A DNA stretch of 64,000 nucleotides from JANXVR01 sp034667405 (GCA_034667405.1 JAXDJX010000018.1:1-64000), one strand, 5' to 3'. Positions 33,873-44,264 are shown, counted from the first letter of the stretch. A program made the numbers and translations. Notes: generated by a model not told the origin, from the sequence alone.

Positions 33873-34279
33873 TCGTCTCGTGCGATGGCGCGTCGCGCGG
33901 CAATCCCGGACCGGCCGGGATCGGTGTGCAGATCACCGACGCTGACGGCACCGTGCTTGCCGAGATCGCGGAAGGTCTCGGCGAAACCACGAACAACGTC
34001 GCCGAATATACGGCCGCGATCGAGGGGCTGAAGCGGGCGCTGGAACTCGGAGGGGCAGACGTCCTCCTGCGATCGGATTCACAGCTACTGATCAATCAGC
34101 TCACCGGCCGCTACCGCGTGAAGACCGCCCACATCGTCCCGCTGCATCAAGAGGTACTTGCCCTTGCCTCGAAGTTCGACCGGATCCGGTTCGAGCATGT
34201 GCGGAGGGAGCGCAATACCGAGCCCGACCGCCTGGCGAACGAGGGAGTGGATCGGATGCTTCGGGAGCGCGGCGAGTGA
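33869..34279 (+). CDS. ribonuclease HI family protein
   Basis: This protein of about 136 residues cleaves the RNA strand of RNA/DNA hybrids. It has the acidic active site Asp6 (C-D-G-A-S-R-G-N-P-G), Glu46 (N-V-A-E-Y) and Asp70 (R-S-D-S), plus a C-terminal R-N-T-E-P-D-R-L-A-N segment. It lacks the C-terminal phosphoglycerate-mutase (CobC-like) domain fused to it in mycobacteria. GTG 33869 is chosen for its 4-nt overlap with the upstream stop; a TTG at 33848 would overlap further. rnpB follows about 20 nt downstream. Confidence 0.9.
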   Translation: MIVSCDGASRGNPGPAGIGVQITDADGTVLAEIAEGLGETTNNVAEYTAAIEGLKRALELGGADVLLRSDSQLLINQLTGRYRVKTAHIVPLHQEVLALASKFDRIRFEHVRRERNTEPDRLANEGVDRMLRERGE

Positions 34280-34288
34280 GCCTCGGGC

Positions 34289-34294
34289 TATCCT
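34289..34294 (+). promoter_or_regulatory. -10 element of rnpB
   Basis: TATCCT, with the first paired base of RNase P RNA helix P1 about 7 nt downstream, the expected distance to a transcription start. Confidence 0.5.
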
Positions 34295-34300
34295 CGACCG

Positions 34301-34671
<371 letters not shown>

Positions 34672-34692
<21 letters not shown>

Positions 34693-35664
34693 TACCGCGG
34701 CGACCCCGGATGCCACGGCGCGTTCGAGCTGCCGGCCGGCGTGATAACTCGAACGAACGAGCGGGCCCGCCTCCACGTGCGAGATCCCCAAGCGTTCCCC
34801 GTCGAGTTTGTGCTCCTGGAATTCCTCGGGCGTGACCCAGCGATCGACCGGGAGATGTTGGGGTGTGGGCTGGAGGTATTGGCCGATCGTGAGGATGTCG
34901 CACTCGGCAGCGACCAGGTCCTCCATCGCGGGCGCGATCTCCTCAGGTAGCTCACCCATCCCGACGATGAGGTTGGATTTCACCACCTGCCCCGGACGCA
35001 GGCGCTTGGCAGCGCGGAGAACCTCCAACGTCCTGTCATAGCCGAACGCCGGGCGTATCCGGTCGTGCAGGCGGCGCACGGTCTCCAGATTGTGGGCAAA
35101 CACATCAGGCGCCGCCTCGATCACGGTAGCGATGTCGCGTTCGCCCCCCTTGAAGTCGCTGGGCAATACCTCGACCTTGCACCCGGGGACGGCCTCGCGA
35201 ACCGCGCGGATGGCCGCGGCCCAGATCCGAGCTCCGCCGTCGGACAGGTCGTCGCGCGCAACGCCGGTGATGACCACGTACCGCAGCCCCATGGCCTTCA
35301 CCGCTTGGGCTATGCGCTGCGGTTCGTCTCCGTCGACGGGGTCGGGTTTGGCCGTCATGACATCGCAGAAGCCGCACCGGCGGGTGCACTTGGATCCGAG
35401 GATCAGGAAGGTTGCTTCGCGTTCCTCCCAGCATTCACCGATGTTCGGACACATGGCTTCCTCACAGACGGTGTTGAGGTCCAAGCCGCGCATGATGCCC
35501 TTCAGCTCGGTGGTGTTCGGACCGCTCCGCAATCGAACCTTGAGCCACGGAGGCTTGCGTTCGCCTCGAACGTTGACGCCGGTGGCTTCGCCCGGACCGT
35601 TCGTCACGCCCACGATGGGGAGATGCAGTCGGCGCCCGGCAGGATTGTGATCGCGTGTGGTCAC
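34672..35664 (-). CDS. lipA: lipoyl synthase (radical SAM)
   Basis: This 330-residue enzyme inserts two sulphurs into octanoyl groups on lipoyl domains. The sacrificial cluster cysteines are C67, C72 and C78 (C-E-E-A-M-C-P-N-I-G-E-C). The radical SAM cysteines are C93, C97 and C100 (C-T-R-R-C-G-F-C). The GTG start at 35664 lies 7 nt after TAGACT, which falls across the last codons of the kinase gene upstream. lipB and the E2 subunit that needs lipoate are about 9 kb away in the same window. The last codons overlap the 3' end of rnpB on the other strand. Confidence 0.96.
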
Positions 35665-35671
35665 GTCGAAG

Positions 35672-35677
35672 AGTCTA
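35672..35677 (-). promoter_or_regulatory. -10 element of lipA, at the end of the sensor kinase gene
   Basis: TAGACT on the minus strand, 7 nt before the lipA GTG. It overlaps the stop codon of the upstream kinase gene (35675-35677), so lipA can be transcribed independently. Confidence 0.45.
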
Positions 35678-38600
35678 ACTTCGGGGCGCGGAAGCCTCGC
35701 CGGTGGACGTGGTGTTCACCGCGGGGAGCGGATGGCCGCCTCGGTCGGGCAGGCGGACCTTGAAGGATGCCCCTCCACCCGGCCTGTCCTCGACCCAGGC
35801 GCTCCCACCATGAAGGTCGGCGAACCGTGCCACGAGCGAGAGTCCGATGCCCGTCCCGGGGGCGTGCGGCGAGGCGGTGGGCCCTTGGCGGAAGGGCTCG
35901 AAGATGGCATCTCGGAGGTTCTCGGGAACTCCCGGACCGTCGTCCTCGACGGTGATGAGAACGCTGTCGCCGTCCGGGGCAACCTTCAACCAGATCGTTC
36001 GGTCGCCGGCGGTGTGTCGGACCGCGTTCATGACGAGGTTCTCGAGGATGCGCTCGACCTTGGCCGGGTCGACCGAAACCACCACCGACTCGACATGTAT
36101 CTGGACGGCCCGATCGGCGAGGGCGTCGAGACTTTCGATGACTCGGCGCGCAAGTGATCCGACATCGGTGAGGCGGTATTGGGGTTCAACGATGCCCCGG
36201 TTCAACCGGTCGATATCCAGGAGGTCCTTCAGGAGGCGATCGAGTTTCCGTGCGTTCGCCGAGAGCCGTTCCAGCAGGTCGTTCCGGTCGGCCTCGGGCA
36301 TCTCCCGCGTTCGCTCCAAGGTGAGCGAGAGACCCAGGATGGAGGTCAGGGGCGAGCGCAGTTCGTGGGAGACCGCCGCGAGGAAGGTGTTCTTCATCTC
36401 ATCCAATGCGCGGAGGCGTTCGGCCGCGTCGCGTTCCCGCTGCTCCGAATCCCGGAGTGCCTGCTCGGCCAGCTTCCGTTCGGTCACGTCGAAGATCACG
36501 CCCTGGAGGAATCGCGGCGCGCCGGCCTCATCACGGATGATCGTGGTTTCGTCGTGGACCCAGATCGTCCGCCCGTCCCGCGTGACCATCCGGTAGTCGG
36601 CGTCCCAGGGTTGTTCGGCGGCCAGGGCACCCTTGTACGTCTCCATCACCGTCTCGCGATCATCGACGTAGGTCGTGCGGCGCCACAGGTCGGGATCGTC
36701 TATCCATTCCTCCGGGGTATAGCCGGTCAGCTCGTGGACGTGAGGGCTGATATAGACCGTTCGCATACTGGCATCGGCGGCGTCGACGTAGATGACAGCC
36801 GGAACATGCTCGACGATGGCCCGGTAGCGTTCTTCGGCTTCGCGCAACTGTTCCTCGGCGTTCTTGCGCTCGGTGATATCGAAGATGACGCCTTGAGAGA
36901 AGATCGGGTCGCCGGAACCGTCTCGCAACATGACGGCTGAGTCCTTGAACCACACCCAGTGCCCCGCCTTGTGGCGGAACCGGTATTCGACGTCGTAGGG
37001 ATCTCCTTGAACGTTGTGTCGTGAGATGGCGGCCAACAACCAGTCGAGATCTTCCTCCGCGACCTGGCGGCTCCAGAGTCCGGCATCGTCGATCCACTCC
37101 TGTGGTGTGAACCCGGTGATCGGCAGCACCTGAGGACTGACGTAGACCGACTGCATGGATGGGTCGACCGTATCGATGTAGGTGATCGCGGGCATCGATT
37201 CGATGAGCGTTCGATACCGTTCTTCGGCCTCGTGGAGCTGCTCTTCCGCCGCTCTTCGCTCGGTGACGTCTTGGAGGATGCCCTGACTCTGCCGCGGAAC
37301 GCCATCCTCTCCCCGGATGATGACGGCCTCGTCACGGATCCAACGGATGCTCCCGTCCTTGTGGAAGACACGGAGCTCCATCTCCAGCGGCTCCCCGGAC
37401 GCGTAGTGGTGCTCGTTAGCGCGATTCGCGCGGGCCAGATCTTCCGGATGGACCAGCTTCGCCCACAGGGTGGGGTCCAACATCCACTCCTCGGCGGAGT
37501 ACCCGAGGATGGCCTGGATCTGCGGACTGATGTAGGAGGTCGGCCAGATCTCCGGCGAGGAGGGATCGTAGTCGTCGACGTAGGTGATGACCGGCAGTTG
37601 CTCGACCAGCCGGCGGTAGCGTTCCTCCGCCGCACGGAGCTGGTGTTCCGCCTCCTTGCGTTCGGTGATGTCGGCCCGGACGCCTTGCCAGTAGATCGGC
37701 GTTCCAGATGCATCGAGGACGCGCTGCGCATCGTCGTGCACCCATACCCACCGCCCGTCACGGGCCCGAAGTCGATACTCGATCGAGTGTCGATCGCCGG
37801 TGGCCGTCGTGCGAGCATCCTCGGCGAGCACGCGCTCGACGTCTTCCGGATGGAGCAACCGTTCCCAGAGATCGATGGTCCACTCATCGGCCGAGTAGCC
37901 CAGGATCTGTTCGATCTGTGGGCTCATGTAGCGCGTTTCGTTCCCTTCCACGGCCACGATGTAGGTGGCGGTCGGGAGCTGCTCGATGAGGCTCCGGTAG
38001 CGGTTCTCCGTCTCGGTCAAGCGATCGGCCGCGTGCACTCGGCCGATCGCGGCGCCCAAGGTCGACGCCACCACACGGAGCGCTTCCACCTCCGCGGGTT
38101 GCCATTCGCGCTCCTCGTCGCACTGGTCGAGTCCGATGAAACCCCACCACTCTCCGCCGACGAATACCGGAACTGCCAGGCTCGAGCGAACGGCCTCGCG
38201 CTCCAGCCATTCCCGCTGACGGGGTTCCAACTGGCCGACGAGTCCTTGCATCGTTGCACCTTGCGGTAGGCGTGCCTCCCAATCCTCGTAGCCGTCCTCA
38301 TAGGGGTAGGCGGCGTTGTAGGGCTCGTCCAAAGTCGGCTCGACCCCGAGCGCGTTCCATTCGAAGATCTTGGTCATGGCCAGCCGTCCGTCCTCCAGAC
38401 GGTCGTTACGGAACACGAAGGCGCGACTCGCACCGTCGGCCTCGCCCACCCGCGCGAGAACCTCGTCGATACACTCAACCCAGGACGGAGCGCGTAGGAA
38501 TCGTTCCGCGGCAAGGCCTGCGGCCTGCAGGATCTGGTCCCGCCGTGTCAAGGCGTGCTCTGCCGTCTTGCGCGCGGTGATGTCGGTGAGGACGCCCTGC

Positions 38601-41248
38601 CAGACGCGAACACCATCGGGCCCCTCGACCTGCGTCGCTTGGTCGTGCACCCAGATCGTGGCGCCGTCTGCACGGATCCATCGGTATTCGATATCGAACG
38701 GGTCCCCGGTCCGATCCGTCCGCGCAGACTCGGTGAGGACGCGATCCCGGTCCTCCGGATAGATCTGCCGCATCCACAAGCCTGGGTCTTCGGTTCGCTC
38801 CTGAGGCGTGAAGCCGAAGATGCGTTCGTACTGGGGACTGATGTACAGGGCACTACTGAACTCGTCGATCGCGTCGATGTAGACCACGGCGGGCAGTTGC
38901 TCGACCAGGGTCCGATAGCGCTCTTCCGCGGACAGCAGCTGCTCCTCCGCGGCCTTGCGCTCCGTGATGTCGAAGACGACGCCTTGCCAATAGAGGGGAT
39001 CGCCGGCGTCGTTGCGGATCAACACGGCGTCGTTGTGGACCCACACGGTGCGCCCGTCCCGATGGATCATGCGGTAGTCGATGCTCCAACTGTCTCCCGA
39101 GTCAGCGTCGTCCGCGGCCGTGACCCAGTCCCGATCGTCGGGGTGGAGACGGTCGGTCCACATGCCGGGATGGGACATCCATTCCTGCGTCGAGTACCCG
39201 AACATCTCCTCCATCTGCGGACTGATGTAGAGCGTTTCGCCGGTGACCGGATCCTCGATGTAGGTCACGGCCGGGATGCGCTCCACCAACGTGCGGAACC
39301 GAAGCTCTGCTTGTTCCAGCAGCGCTTCTGTATCCCGGCGGGTCGTGATGTCTTCGAAGACGCCCTGCCACACGCTCCGCCGGTCCGAGTCCCCGACCTG
39401 CACGATGCGGGCGCGGTCATGCACCCATATCACCCGCTGATCGCGGCTCACCATCCGGTACTCCTGGTCGAACGGACCGCCGATGCGATCGCTGCGCTCG
39501 GCTTCGGCGAGGACGCGTTCCCGATCGTCAGGGTGGATGAGGCTGCTCCACGAGGCGGGGTTGGAGAGCCACTCCTGCGGGGTGACGCCGGTGAGCTGCT
39601 CGATGCTGGGCGCCACGTAGAGCGGCACCGGTTGCGGTGACCCGTTCCGCAGATCCGACAGGTACGTCACGAGCGGAAGCTGTTCAACGAGTGTCCGATA
39701 GCGGCCCTCGGCGTCGGTGAGCTGGGCTTCCGCCTCTCGCCTTGACGTGATGTCCATGAAGACGCCCTCGGCGTACCTGGAGTCGCCACGATCGATCACG
39801 ACCGCCTCGTCACGGATCCAGACCGTCCGCCCATCTTTGTGCGCGATCCGATATTCGGATGCGAACGGAAGACCCCCGCGAGCTGCGTGTTCCCACGCCT
39901 GGTCGACGGCCTCGCGGTCGTCGGGATGGGTGAGCCTCGGCCAGATGTCGGGTTCGGCCATCCACTCTTGCGTCGTGTAGCCAGTGAGCGCCTCGATACC
40001 CGGTCCGATCCATCGGTCGCGCAACACGCCGTCCGCTTCGTTGGAATCGACCATGTAGGCCACCACCGGGAGGTGCTCCAAGATCTCCCGGTACCGGCGT
40101 TCCGCGATCTCGACCTCTTGAAGCGTCCGGCGGCTCTCGGTGATGTCGATCATCACCCCTTGGTATTGAGGATGGCCGTCGGCTCCGGGAGCGACGGCCG
40201 CAGCCTCGTCCCTGACCCACCTGAGCTCTCCGTCCTTCCGATAGATCCGGTAATCGGCGCTGAACGATCGCCGCGCCGCCGTCGCCGATCGCCATGCACC
40301 GAGCACCCGGTCGACGTCTTCGGGGTGGACACGGTCGGCCCATGCTTCGGGACCTTCGGTCCACTCCTCAGGCGTGTAGCCCAGGAGCTGCTCGATCTGC
40401 GGGCTCACGTAGATCGCCGGCGCGAACCCTGGTTCGTTTGCTGCGTCCCAGACGTAGGAGACCGCCGGGACCCGTTCGACGATGGTCCGGTAGCGGTCCT
40501 CGGCATCCTGGAGTTGCTCCTCGATCTGCTTGCGTTGGGTGATGTCGTACATGACGCCTTGCGCGCGTTGGGGGTGGCCCTCGCCGTCGGCGACGACCGT
40601 GGCTTCGTCGTGGAGCCAGACCACCCTTCCGTCCTTCGTCAACATCCGGTACTCGAGCACGAAGGGTGTGCCGAGCCGATCGGACTCGTCCGACGCACTC
40701 ACCACAAGCTCGCGGTCATCGGGATGGATGCGGTCGATCCACAGGCGCTCTGAGGTCATCCACTCCTGCGGCGTATAGCCCAGGATGTGTTCGATCTGAG
40801 GACTGACATAGAGAGGCTTCTGTGTCCCGGTCGGTTTCGTCGGATCCCACGAGTAGGTGATGGCCGGTACCTGTTCGACCAGCATCCGGTAGTTCTCCTC
40901 GGCGGTGCTTCGAAGCCTTCGCTCTTTGCTTGCCTGATGCCAACGGAGCGCTGCGATCGCACTGGCACCACCCAGCGCCAGGCCGAGCAAGCCTTCGAGC
41001 TCCGCGGTCGAGAACTGGACCTGGTTGTTGAGCCAACGCGTGATGGCATGGTGGATGTCCAGCCACACGCCCACGCCGAAGACTGCAACGCAGAGCGCCG
41101 CGACCACCAGTAGGTCGCGGCGGCCGCTGCGTCGCTTCCGCTTGCCCGACGGTCGCTCGCTATTGGCCACTAGGGTTGGAGTATCGACCGGCCCAGGTAC
41201 CACCTGAACTGGCCCGTTCGGGGGTTCCCCCGTCACGGAAGGGGACAT
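35675..41248 (-). CDS. giant sensor histidine kinase: 2 TM, six PAS, GAF, four PAS, HisKA, HATPase
   Basis: This 1857-residue kinase has two N-terminal membrane helices (about 45-63 and 84-102) with a short loop between them. Six PAS/PAC modules of about 130 residues follow (about 117-895), each opening with E-x-R-Y-R-x-L-V-E-x-x-P and containing Y-x-S-P-Q-I-E. Then come a GAF domain (about 900-1070) and four more PAS modules (about 1073-1600). The kinase core has the phosphoacceptor His in V-S-H-E-L-R-S-P-L near residue 1627 and ATP-binding D-D-G-P-G-V-P and G-T-G-I-G-L-S. No receiver gene is adjacent. The ligand(s) are unknown; PAS modules may bind small molecules, haem or flavin. Confidence 0.9.
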   Translation of the reverse strand: MSPSVTGEPPNGPVQVVPGPVDTPTLVANSERPSGKRKRRSGRRDLLVVAALCVAVFGVGVWLDIHHAITRWLNNQVQFSTAELEGLLGLALGGASAIAALRWHQASKERRLRSTAEENYRMLVEQVPAITYSWDPTKPTGTQKPLYVSPQIEHILGYTPQEWMTSERLWIDRIHPDDRELVVSASDESDRLGTPFVLEYRMLTKDGRVVWLHDEATVVADGEGHPQRAQGVMYDITQRKQIEEQLQDAEDRYRTIVERVPAVSYVWDAANEPGFAPAIYVSPQIEQLLGYTPEEWTEGPEAWADRVHPEDVDRVLGAWRSATAARRSFSADYRIYRKDGELRWVRDEAAAVAPGADGHPQYQGVMIDITESRRTLQEVEIAERRYREILEHLPVVAYMVDSNEADGVLRDRWIGPGIEALTGYTTQEWMAEPDIWPRLTHPDDREAVDQAWEHAARGGLPFASEYRIAHKDGRTVWIRDEAVVIDRGDSRYAEGVFMDITSRREAEAQLTDAEGRYRTLVEQLPLVTYLSDLRNGSPQPVPLYVAPSIEQLTGVTPQEWLSNPASWSSLIHPDDRERVLAEAERSDRIGGPFDQEYRMVSRDQRVIWVHDRARIVQVGDSDRRSVWQGVFEDITTRRDTEALLEQAELRFRTLVERIPAVTYIEDPVTGETLYISPQMEEMFGYSTQEWMSHPGMWTDRLHPDDRDWVTAADDADSGDSWSIDYRMIHRDGRTVWVHNDAVLIRNDAGDPLYWQGVVFDITERKAAEEQLLSAEERYRTLVEQLPAVVYIDAIDEFSSALYISPQYERIFGFTPQERTEDPGLWMRQIYPEDRDRVLTESARTDRTGDPFDIEYRWIRADGATIWVHDQATQVEGPDGVRVWQGVLTDITARKTAEHALTRRDQILQAAGLAAERFLRAPSWVECIDEVLARVGEADGASRAFVFRNDRLEDGRLAMTKIFEWNALGVEPTLDEPYNAAYPYEDGYEDWEARLPQGATMQGLVGQLEPRQREWLEREAVRSSLAVPVFVGGEWWGFIGLDQCDEEREWQPAEVEALRVVASTLGAAIGRVHAADRLTETENRYRSLIEQLPTATYIVAVEGNETRYMSPQIEQILGYSADEWTIDLWERLLHPEDVERVLAEDARTTATGDRHSIEYRLRARDGRWVWVHDDAQRVLDASGTPIYWQGVRADITERKEAEHQLRAAEERYRRLVEQLPVITYVDDYDPSSPEIWPTSYISPQIQAILGYSAEEWMLDPTLWAKLVHPEDLARANRANEHHYASGEPLEMELRVFHKDGSIRWIRDEAVIIRGEDGVPRQSQGILQDVTERRAAEEQLHEAEERYRTLIESMPAITYIDTVDPSMQSVYVSPQVLPITGFTPQEWIDDAGLWSRQVAEEDLDWLLAAISRHNVQGDPYDVEYRFRHKAGHWVWFKDSAVMLRDGSGDPIFSQGVIFDITERKNAEEQLREAEERYRAIVEHVPAVIYVDAADASMRTVYISPHVHELTGYTPEEWIDDPDLWRRTTYVDDRETVMETYKGALAAEQPWDADYRMVTRDGRTIWVHDETTIIRDEAGAPRFLQGVIFDVTERKLAEQALRDSEQRERDAAERLRALDEMKNTFLAAVSHELRSPLTSILGLSLTLERTREMPEADRNDLLERLSANARKLDRLLKDLLDIDRLNRGIVEPQYRLTDVGSLARRVIESLDALADRAVQIHVESVVVSVDPAKVERILENLVMNAVRHTAGDRTIWLKVAPDGDSVLITVEDDGPGVPENLRDAIFEPFRQGPTASPHAPGTGIGLSLVARFADLHGGSAWVEDRPGGGASFKVRLPDRGGHPLPAVNTTSTGEASAPRS

Positions 41249-41284
41249 TCCTAGCCCGATCGGGCCTAGTCACATCGACCGACG

Positions 41285-42274
41285 TCAGAAGCGGACCAGT
41301 TCCAGCATCCGGCGATAGATCTGGTCAGGTTCGGGCTCCATGAAGGCGTGCTCGAGCCCTTCGGCGAACGGCATGGCGGGCACATCGGGGCCACCCAGGC
41401 GGACGATCGGGCCATCCAGGTCGAACATCGCCAGCTCGGCGATGGTGGCTGCGATCTCGGCACCCGCCCCGTAGGTCCGGTTGTCCTCGTAGACGACCAT
41501 GGCTTTCCCGGTCTTGCGAACCGAGTTCAGCATCGTCTCGATGTCGAGGGGATTGATGGAGCGGACATCGACGATCTCGACGGAAACATCTTCCTCATCG
41601 GCGAGTCGCTCGGCAGCTTCTAGGCAGAGATGGAGCGAATAGCCATAGCTGATGACCGTGACGTCCTCGCCCGGCCGCTTGACGTCTGCGGTGCCGATGG
41701 GCGTCAGGTACGAGCCGTCCGGGACATCGCCGGTGACCGCGCGATACGTCTTCTTGTGTTCCAGGAAGAGCACGGGATCTGGATCGCGGAGGGCACTGCG
41801 AAGTAGGCCTGCGGCGTCCTCGGGGGTTGAGGGCATGACCACCTTGAGCCCCGGGACGTGTCCGTAGAACGCCTCGATGTTCTGCGAATGGTAGAGGGCA
41901 CCGTGGATGCCACCTCCGCACGGCGCCCGGATGACCAACGGACATTCGAAATCGCCGTTGGAGCGATAGCGCATCCTCGCCGCCTCGCTCACGATCTGGT
42001 CGAACGCCGGATGGATGAAATCGGCGAACTCGATCTCGGCGACCGGCAGCAGACCGTTCAACGCCATCCCGATGGCCACCCCCACCAATGCAGATTCCGC
42101 CAGGGGAGTGTCGATCACCCGCTGATCACCGAACTCGTCCATCCATCCGGCCGAGATCCTGAAGACGCCGCCGCGCGCCCCGACGTCTTCGCCCATGAAC
42201 ACGATCCGCTCATCGGCGACCATCTCGTCATGGAGTGCGTCGCGAACGGCGGTGACGACGTTCTTCTCCGTCAT
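41285..42274 (-). CDS. 2-oxoacid dehydrogenase E1 component, beta subunit (set 1)
   Basis: This protein of about 329 residues forms with the next gene the thiamine-diphosphate E1 of a 2-oxoacid dehydrogenase. Signatures are M-G-E-D-V-G-A-R-G-G-V-F, D-T-P-L-A-E-S-A-L-V-G-V-A-I-G, E-F-A-D-F-I-H-P-A-F-D-Q and the C-terminal V-Y-E-D-N-R-T-Y-G-A-G-A-E-I. The sequence resembles branched-chain E1 beta more than pyruvate E1, but substrate is inferred. ATG 42274 overlaps the alpha stop by 4 nt. No E2 is in this small operon, so it presumably uses the E2 encoded at 44936-46210. Confidence 0.92.
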   Translation of the reverse strand: MTEKNVVTAVRDALHDEMVADERIVFMGEDVGARGGVFRISAGWMDEFGDQRVIDTPLAESALVGVAIGMALNGLLPVAEIEFADFIHPAFDQIVSEAARMRYRSNGDFECPLVIRAPCGGGIHGALYHSQNIEAFYGHVPGLKVVMPSTPEDAAGLLRSALRDPDPVLFLEHKKTYRAVTGDVPDGSYLTPIGTADVKRPGEDVTVISYGYSLHLCLEAAERLADEEDVSVEIVDVRSINPLDIETMLNSVRKTGKAMVVYEDNRTYGAGAEIAATIAELAMFDLDGPIVRLGGPDVPAMPFAEGLEHAFMEPEPDQIYRRMLELVRF

Positions 42275-43278
42275 CTGCCGTCCTCGGCGAACACGTGGTC
42301 GTATAAGGTCGATGGGTCGGGGTCGGGCGCGTCCCATGCGCTGGTGATCGCGCGTTCGATCTCTCCCTTGACCTCGGCGCGAAGTACCTCCTCGTCCGCC
42401 TCGCTGAGCAGGCCCTGCGACCGGAGGTATGCGCCGAACTCCGTGATCGGGTCGTGATGACGGGCTTCTTCGACTTCCTCCACCGCTCGGTACGTTTTGT
42501 CATCGTCGTCGGAGGTGTGGGGGAGGAGGCGGTAGGTCTTGCATTCGATGAGGGTCGGCCCGTCGCCTCGCTTGGCGCGATCGTGGGCCTCTTGCATGGC
42601 TGCGTAACACGCGAGCACGTCGTTCCCATCCACGACGAGACCGGGAAACCCGTAGCCCTCGGCCCTGATGGCGACGTCCTGGATGGCCATCTGTTTGGAT
42701 TGCGGAACGCTGATGGCGTAGCGGTTGTTCTCGCAGACGAAGACCACAGGGAGCCGGTGCACGCCCGCGAAGTTGAGACCCTCATGCCAGTCGCCCTCGC
42801 TGGTGGCCCCTTCACCGAACCAGCAGGTGGTGACGGCGTCCTCTCCACGAAGCTTTGCCGCGTAGGCGATCCCTGCCGCGTGGGGGACCTGTGTGGCGAT
42901 CGGCGACGACCCGCTGATGATGCCCAGTCGCCGCGAGCCCCAGTGAGCCGGCATCTGCCGGCCGCCGCTCGAAGGATCTTCTGCCTTCGCGAAGATCCCC
43001 AGGAACACCTCGTGTGGGGTCATGCCGGCGGTGAGCACCACTGCGAGGTCCCGATAGTACGGGAGCCAGAAGTCGATCCCCTTCCGCATGGGCCACGAGG
43101 TGCCTACCTGGCAGCCCTCGTGCCCGGCGCCGGGGATCACGAAGGGAGCACGGCCCATGCGATTCTGACGGAGTGCTGCTTCGTCAAGGAGCCGGGCGGT
43201 GACCATCGTCCGGTACATCGCCGCGAGGTCGTCGGTGGAGAGTCCGAGGGAACCGTGCTGGCTTGCAGCTACCCGCAT
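42271..43278 (-). CDS. 2-oxoacid dehydrogenase E1 component, alpha subunit (set 1, branched-chain-like)
   Basis: This protein of about 335 residues binds thiamine diphosphate through the G-E-G-A-T-S-E-G-D-W-H-E ... C-E-N-N motif and decarboxylates a 2-oxoacid. The A-I-S-V-P-Q-S-K-Q segment and the phosphorylation-loop-like Y-R-L-L-P-H-T-S-D-D-D-D-K-T-Y-R are typical of branched-chain E1 alpha. The ATG at 43278 has a GAGGAGG site on the minus strand and a -10 TAGAAT (43310-43315). It overlaps the beta gene by 4 nt and is divergent from the thioredoxin-like gene. Confidence 0.92.
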   Translation of the reverse strand: MRVAASQHGSLGLSTDDLAAMYRTMVTARLLDEAALRQNRMGRAPFVIPGAGHEGCQVGTSWPMRKGIDFWLPYYRDLAVVLTAGMTPHEVFLGIFAKAEDPSSGGRQMPAHWGSRRLGIISGSSPIATQVPHAAGIAYAAKLRGEDAVTTCWFGEGATSEGDWHEGLNFAGVHRLPVVFVCENNRYAISVPQSKQMAIQDVAIRAEGYGFPGLVVDGNDVLACYAAMQEAHDRAKRGDGPTLIECKTYRLLPHTSDDDDKTYRAVEEVEEARHHDPITEFGAYLRSQGLLSEADEEVLRAEVKGEIERAITSAWDAPDPDPSTLYDHVFAEDGR

Positions 43279-43309
43279 GGAGAACGCTGCCTCCTCTTCT
43301 CGTGGACCG

Positions 43310-43315
43310 ATTCTA
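43310..43315 (-). promoter_or_regulatory. -10 element of E1 set 1 operon
   Basis: TAGAAT on the minus strand, 31 nt upstream of the ATG, which also has a Shine-Dalgarno site. The -35 is not clear. Confidence 0.45.
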
Positions 43316-43406
43316 CATCGGCCGTTCCGCGGTCCCACAGGAGTGTTCGGAGCGATGCAGTCCGAGGTCGACCCACCCGGGCGGAACACCCGGCTCGGGT
43401 CCGACG

Positions 43407-43436
43407 TTGTCAGTCTGGAGTCGTTTGCCACACACT
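43407..43436 (+). promoter_or_regulatory. possible promoter of the thioredoxin-TPR gene
   Basis: TTGTCA (43407-43412), an 18-nt spacer and CACACT (43431-43436), 33 nt before the ATG. The -10 is weak. Confidence 0.3.
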
Positions 43437-43469
43437 GCCTGAACACCGCGAGTGGAGGACACCCCGCCT

Positions 43470-44264
43470 ATGAGCGCTATCGAACAACACGTCACGGAAG
43501 TCACTGACGCCAACTTCGAAGAGGTCGTGATCCAAGGGTCCAAGACCAGGCCGGTGGTCGTCGACCTCTGGGCCGAATGGTGCGGCCCCTGCAAGACGCT
43601 CGGACCTATCCTGGAGAAGGTGGCGGGCGAGCGCGACGGGGCGTTCCTTCTGGCCAAACTCGATGTCGATGCCAACCCGATGGTGGCCTCGGCATTCGGG
43701 GTGCAGAGCATCCCCACGGTGGTCGCGTTCCGCGATGGGGAGGCGGTGACGGGGTTCGTCGGGGCCTACCCCGAGCCGGAGGTGAATCGGTTCGTCGACT
43801 CGCTCTTGCCGACCGAGGCCGAGATCATCGCCGAAGAGGCTCAGGCGCAGGAGGAAGCGGGTGACCTCGAGCACGCCGAGGAAGAATATCGAGAGGCCCT
43901 GACCGCGGACCCCGACAACAAAGACGCAGCGGTCGGGCTCGCACGGATCCTCGCCGAACGGGGCGAGGAAGAGGCCGCTCGCGAACTGGTCCGTCCGCAC
44001 CTGCCCGATCCAGCTGCCGAGCGAGTCGGATCGATCATCCGCGTCCGGAACTGGAAGAACGAACCCAGCGGCGGCGTGTTGGGAGAGGCGAAGGCCTTGG
44101 CCGCCAACGGTCATTGGCAGGATGCCTTGGACGGCATGTTGGAGGCACTCGCCGAGGACCGCGACGCCGCTCGCGCGGCGATGCTCGACATCTTCGCGGT
44201 CTTAGGGGACGACGACCCCTTGGTGCCCGAATACCGCCGCAGGCTGACGAACGCCCTCTTCTGA
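43470..44264 (+). CDS. thioredoxin-domain protein with TPR-like tail (YbbN/CnoX-like)
   Basis: This protein of about 264 residues has a thioredoxin fold with active site W37-C-G-P-C41 and cis-Pro in S-I-P-T-V, followed by helical TPR-like repeats (about 115-260). Its closest described type is the co-chaperedoxin YbbN/CnoX; unlike E. coli CnoX it keeps both active cysteines. ATG 43470 is preferred because GGAGG (43454-43458) precedes it; GTG 43452 is the alternative. The 3' end overlaps the convergent lipB by 63 nt. Confidence 0.88.
   Translation: MSAIEQHVTEVTDANFEEVVIQGSKTRPVVVDLWAEWCGPCKTLGPILEKVAGERDGAFLLAKLDVDANPMVASAFGVQSIPTVVAFRDGEAVTGFVGAYPEPEVNRFVDSLLPTEAEIIAEEAQAQEEAGDLEHAEEEYREALTADPDNKDAAVGLARILAERGEEEAARELVRPHLPDPAAERVGSIIRVRNWKNEPSGGVLGEAKALAANGHWQDALDGMLEALAEDRDAARAAMLDIFAVLGDDDPLVPEYRRRLTNALF

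Noticed and set aside
35675..41248. DNA-level repeat array or CRISPR-like structure
   Set aside because: The periodicity is about 400 nt and follows the PAS modules of one continuous reading frame.
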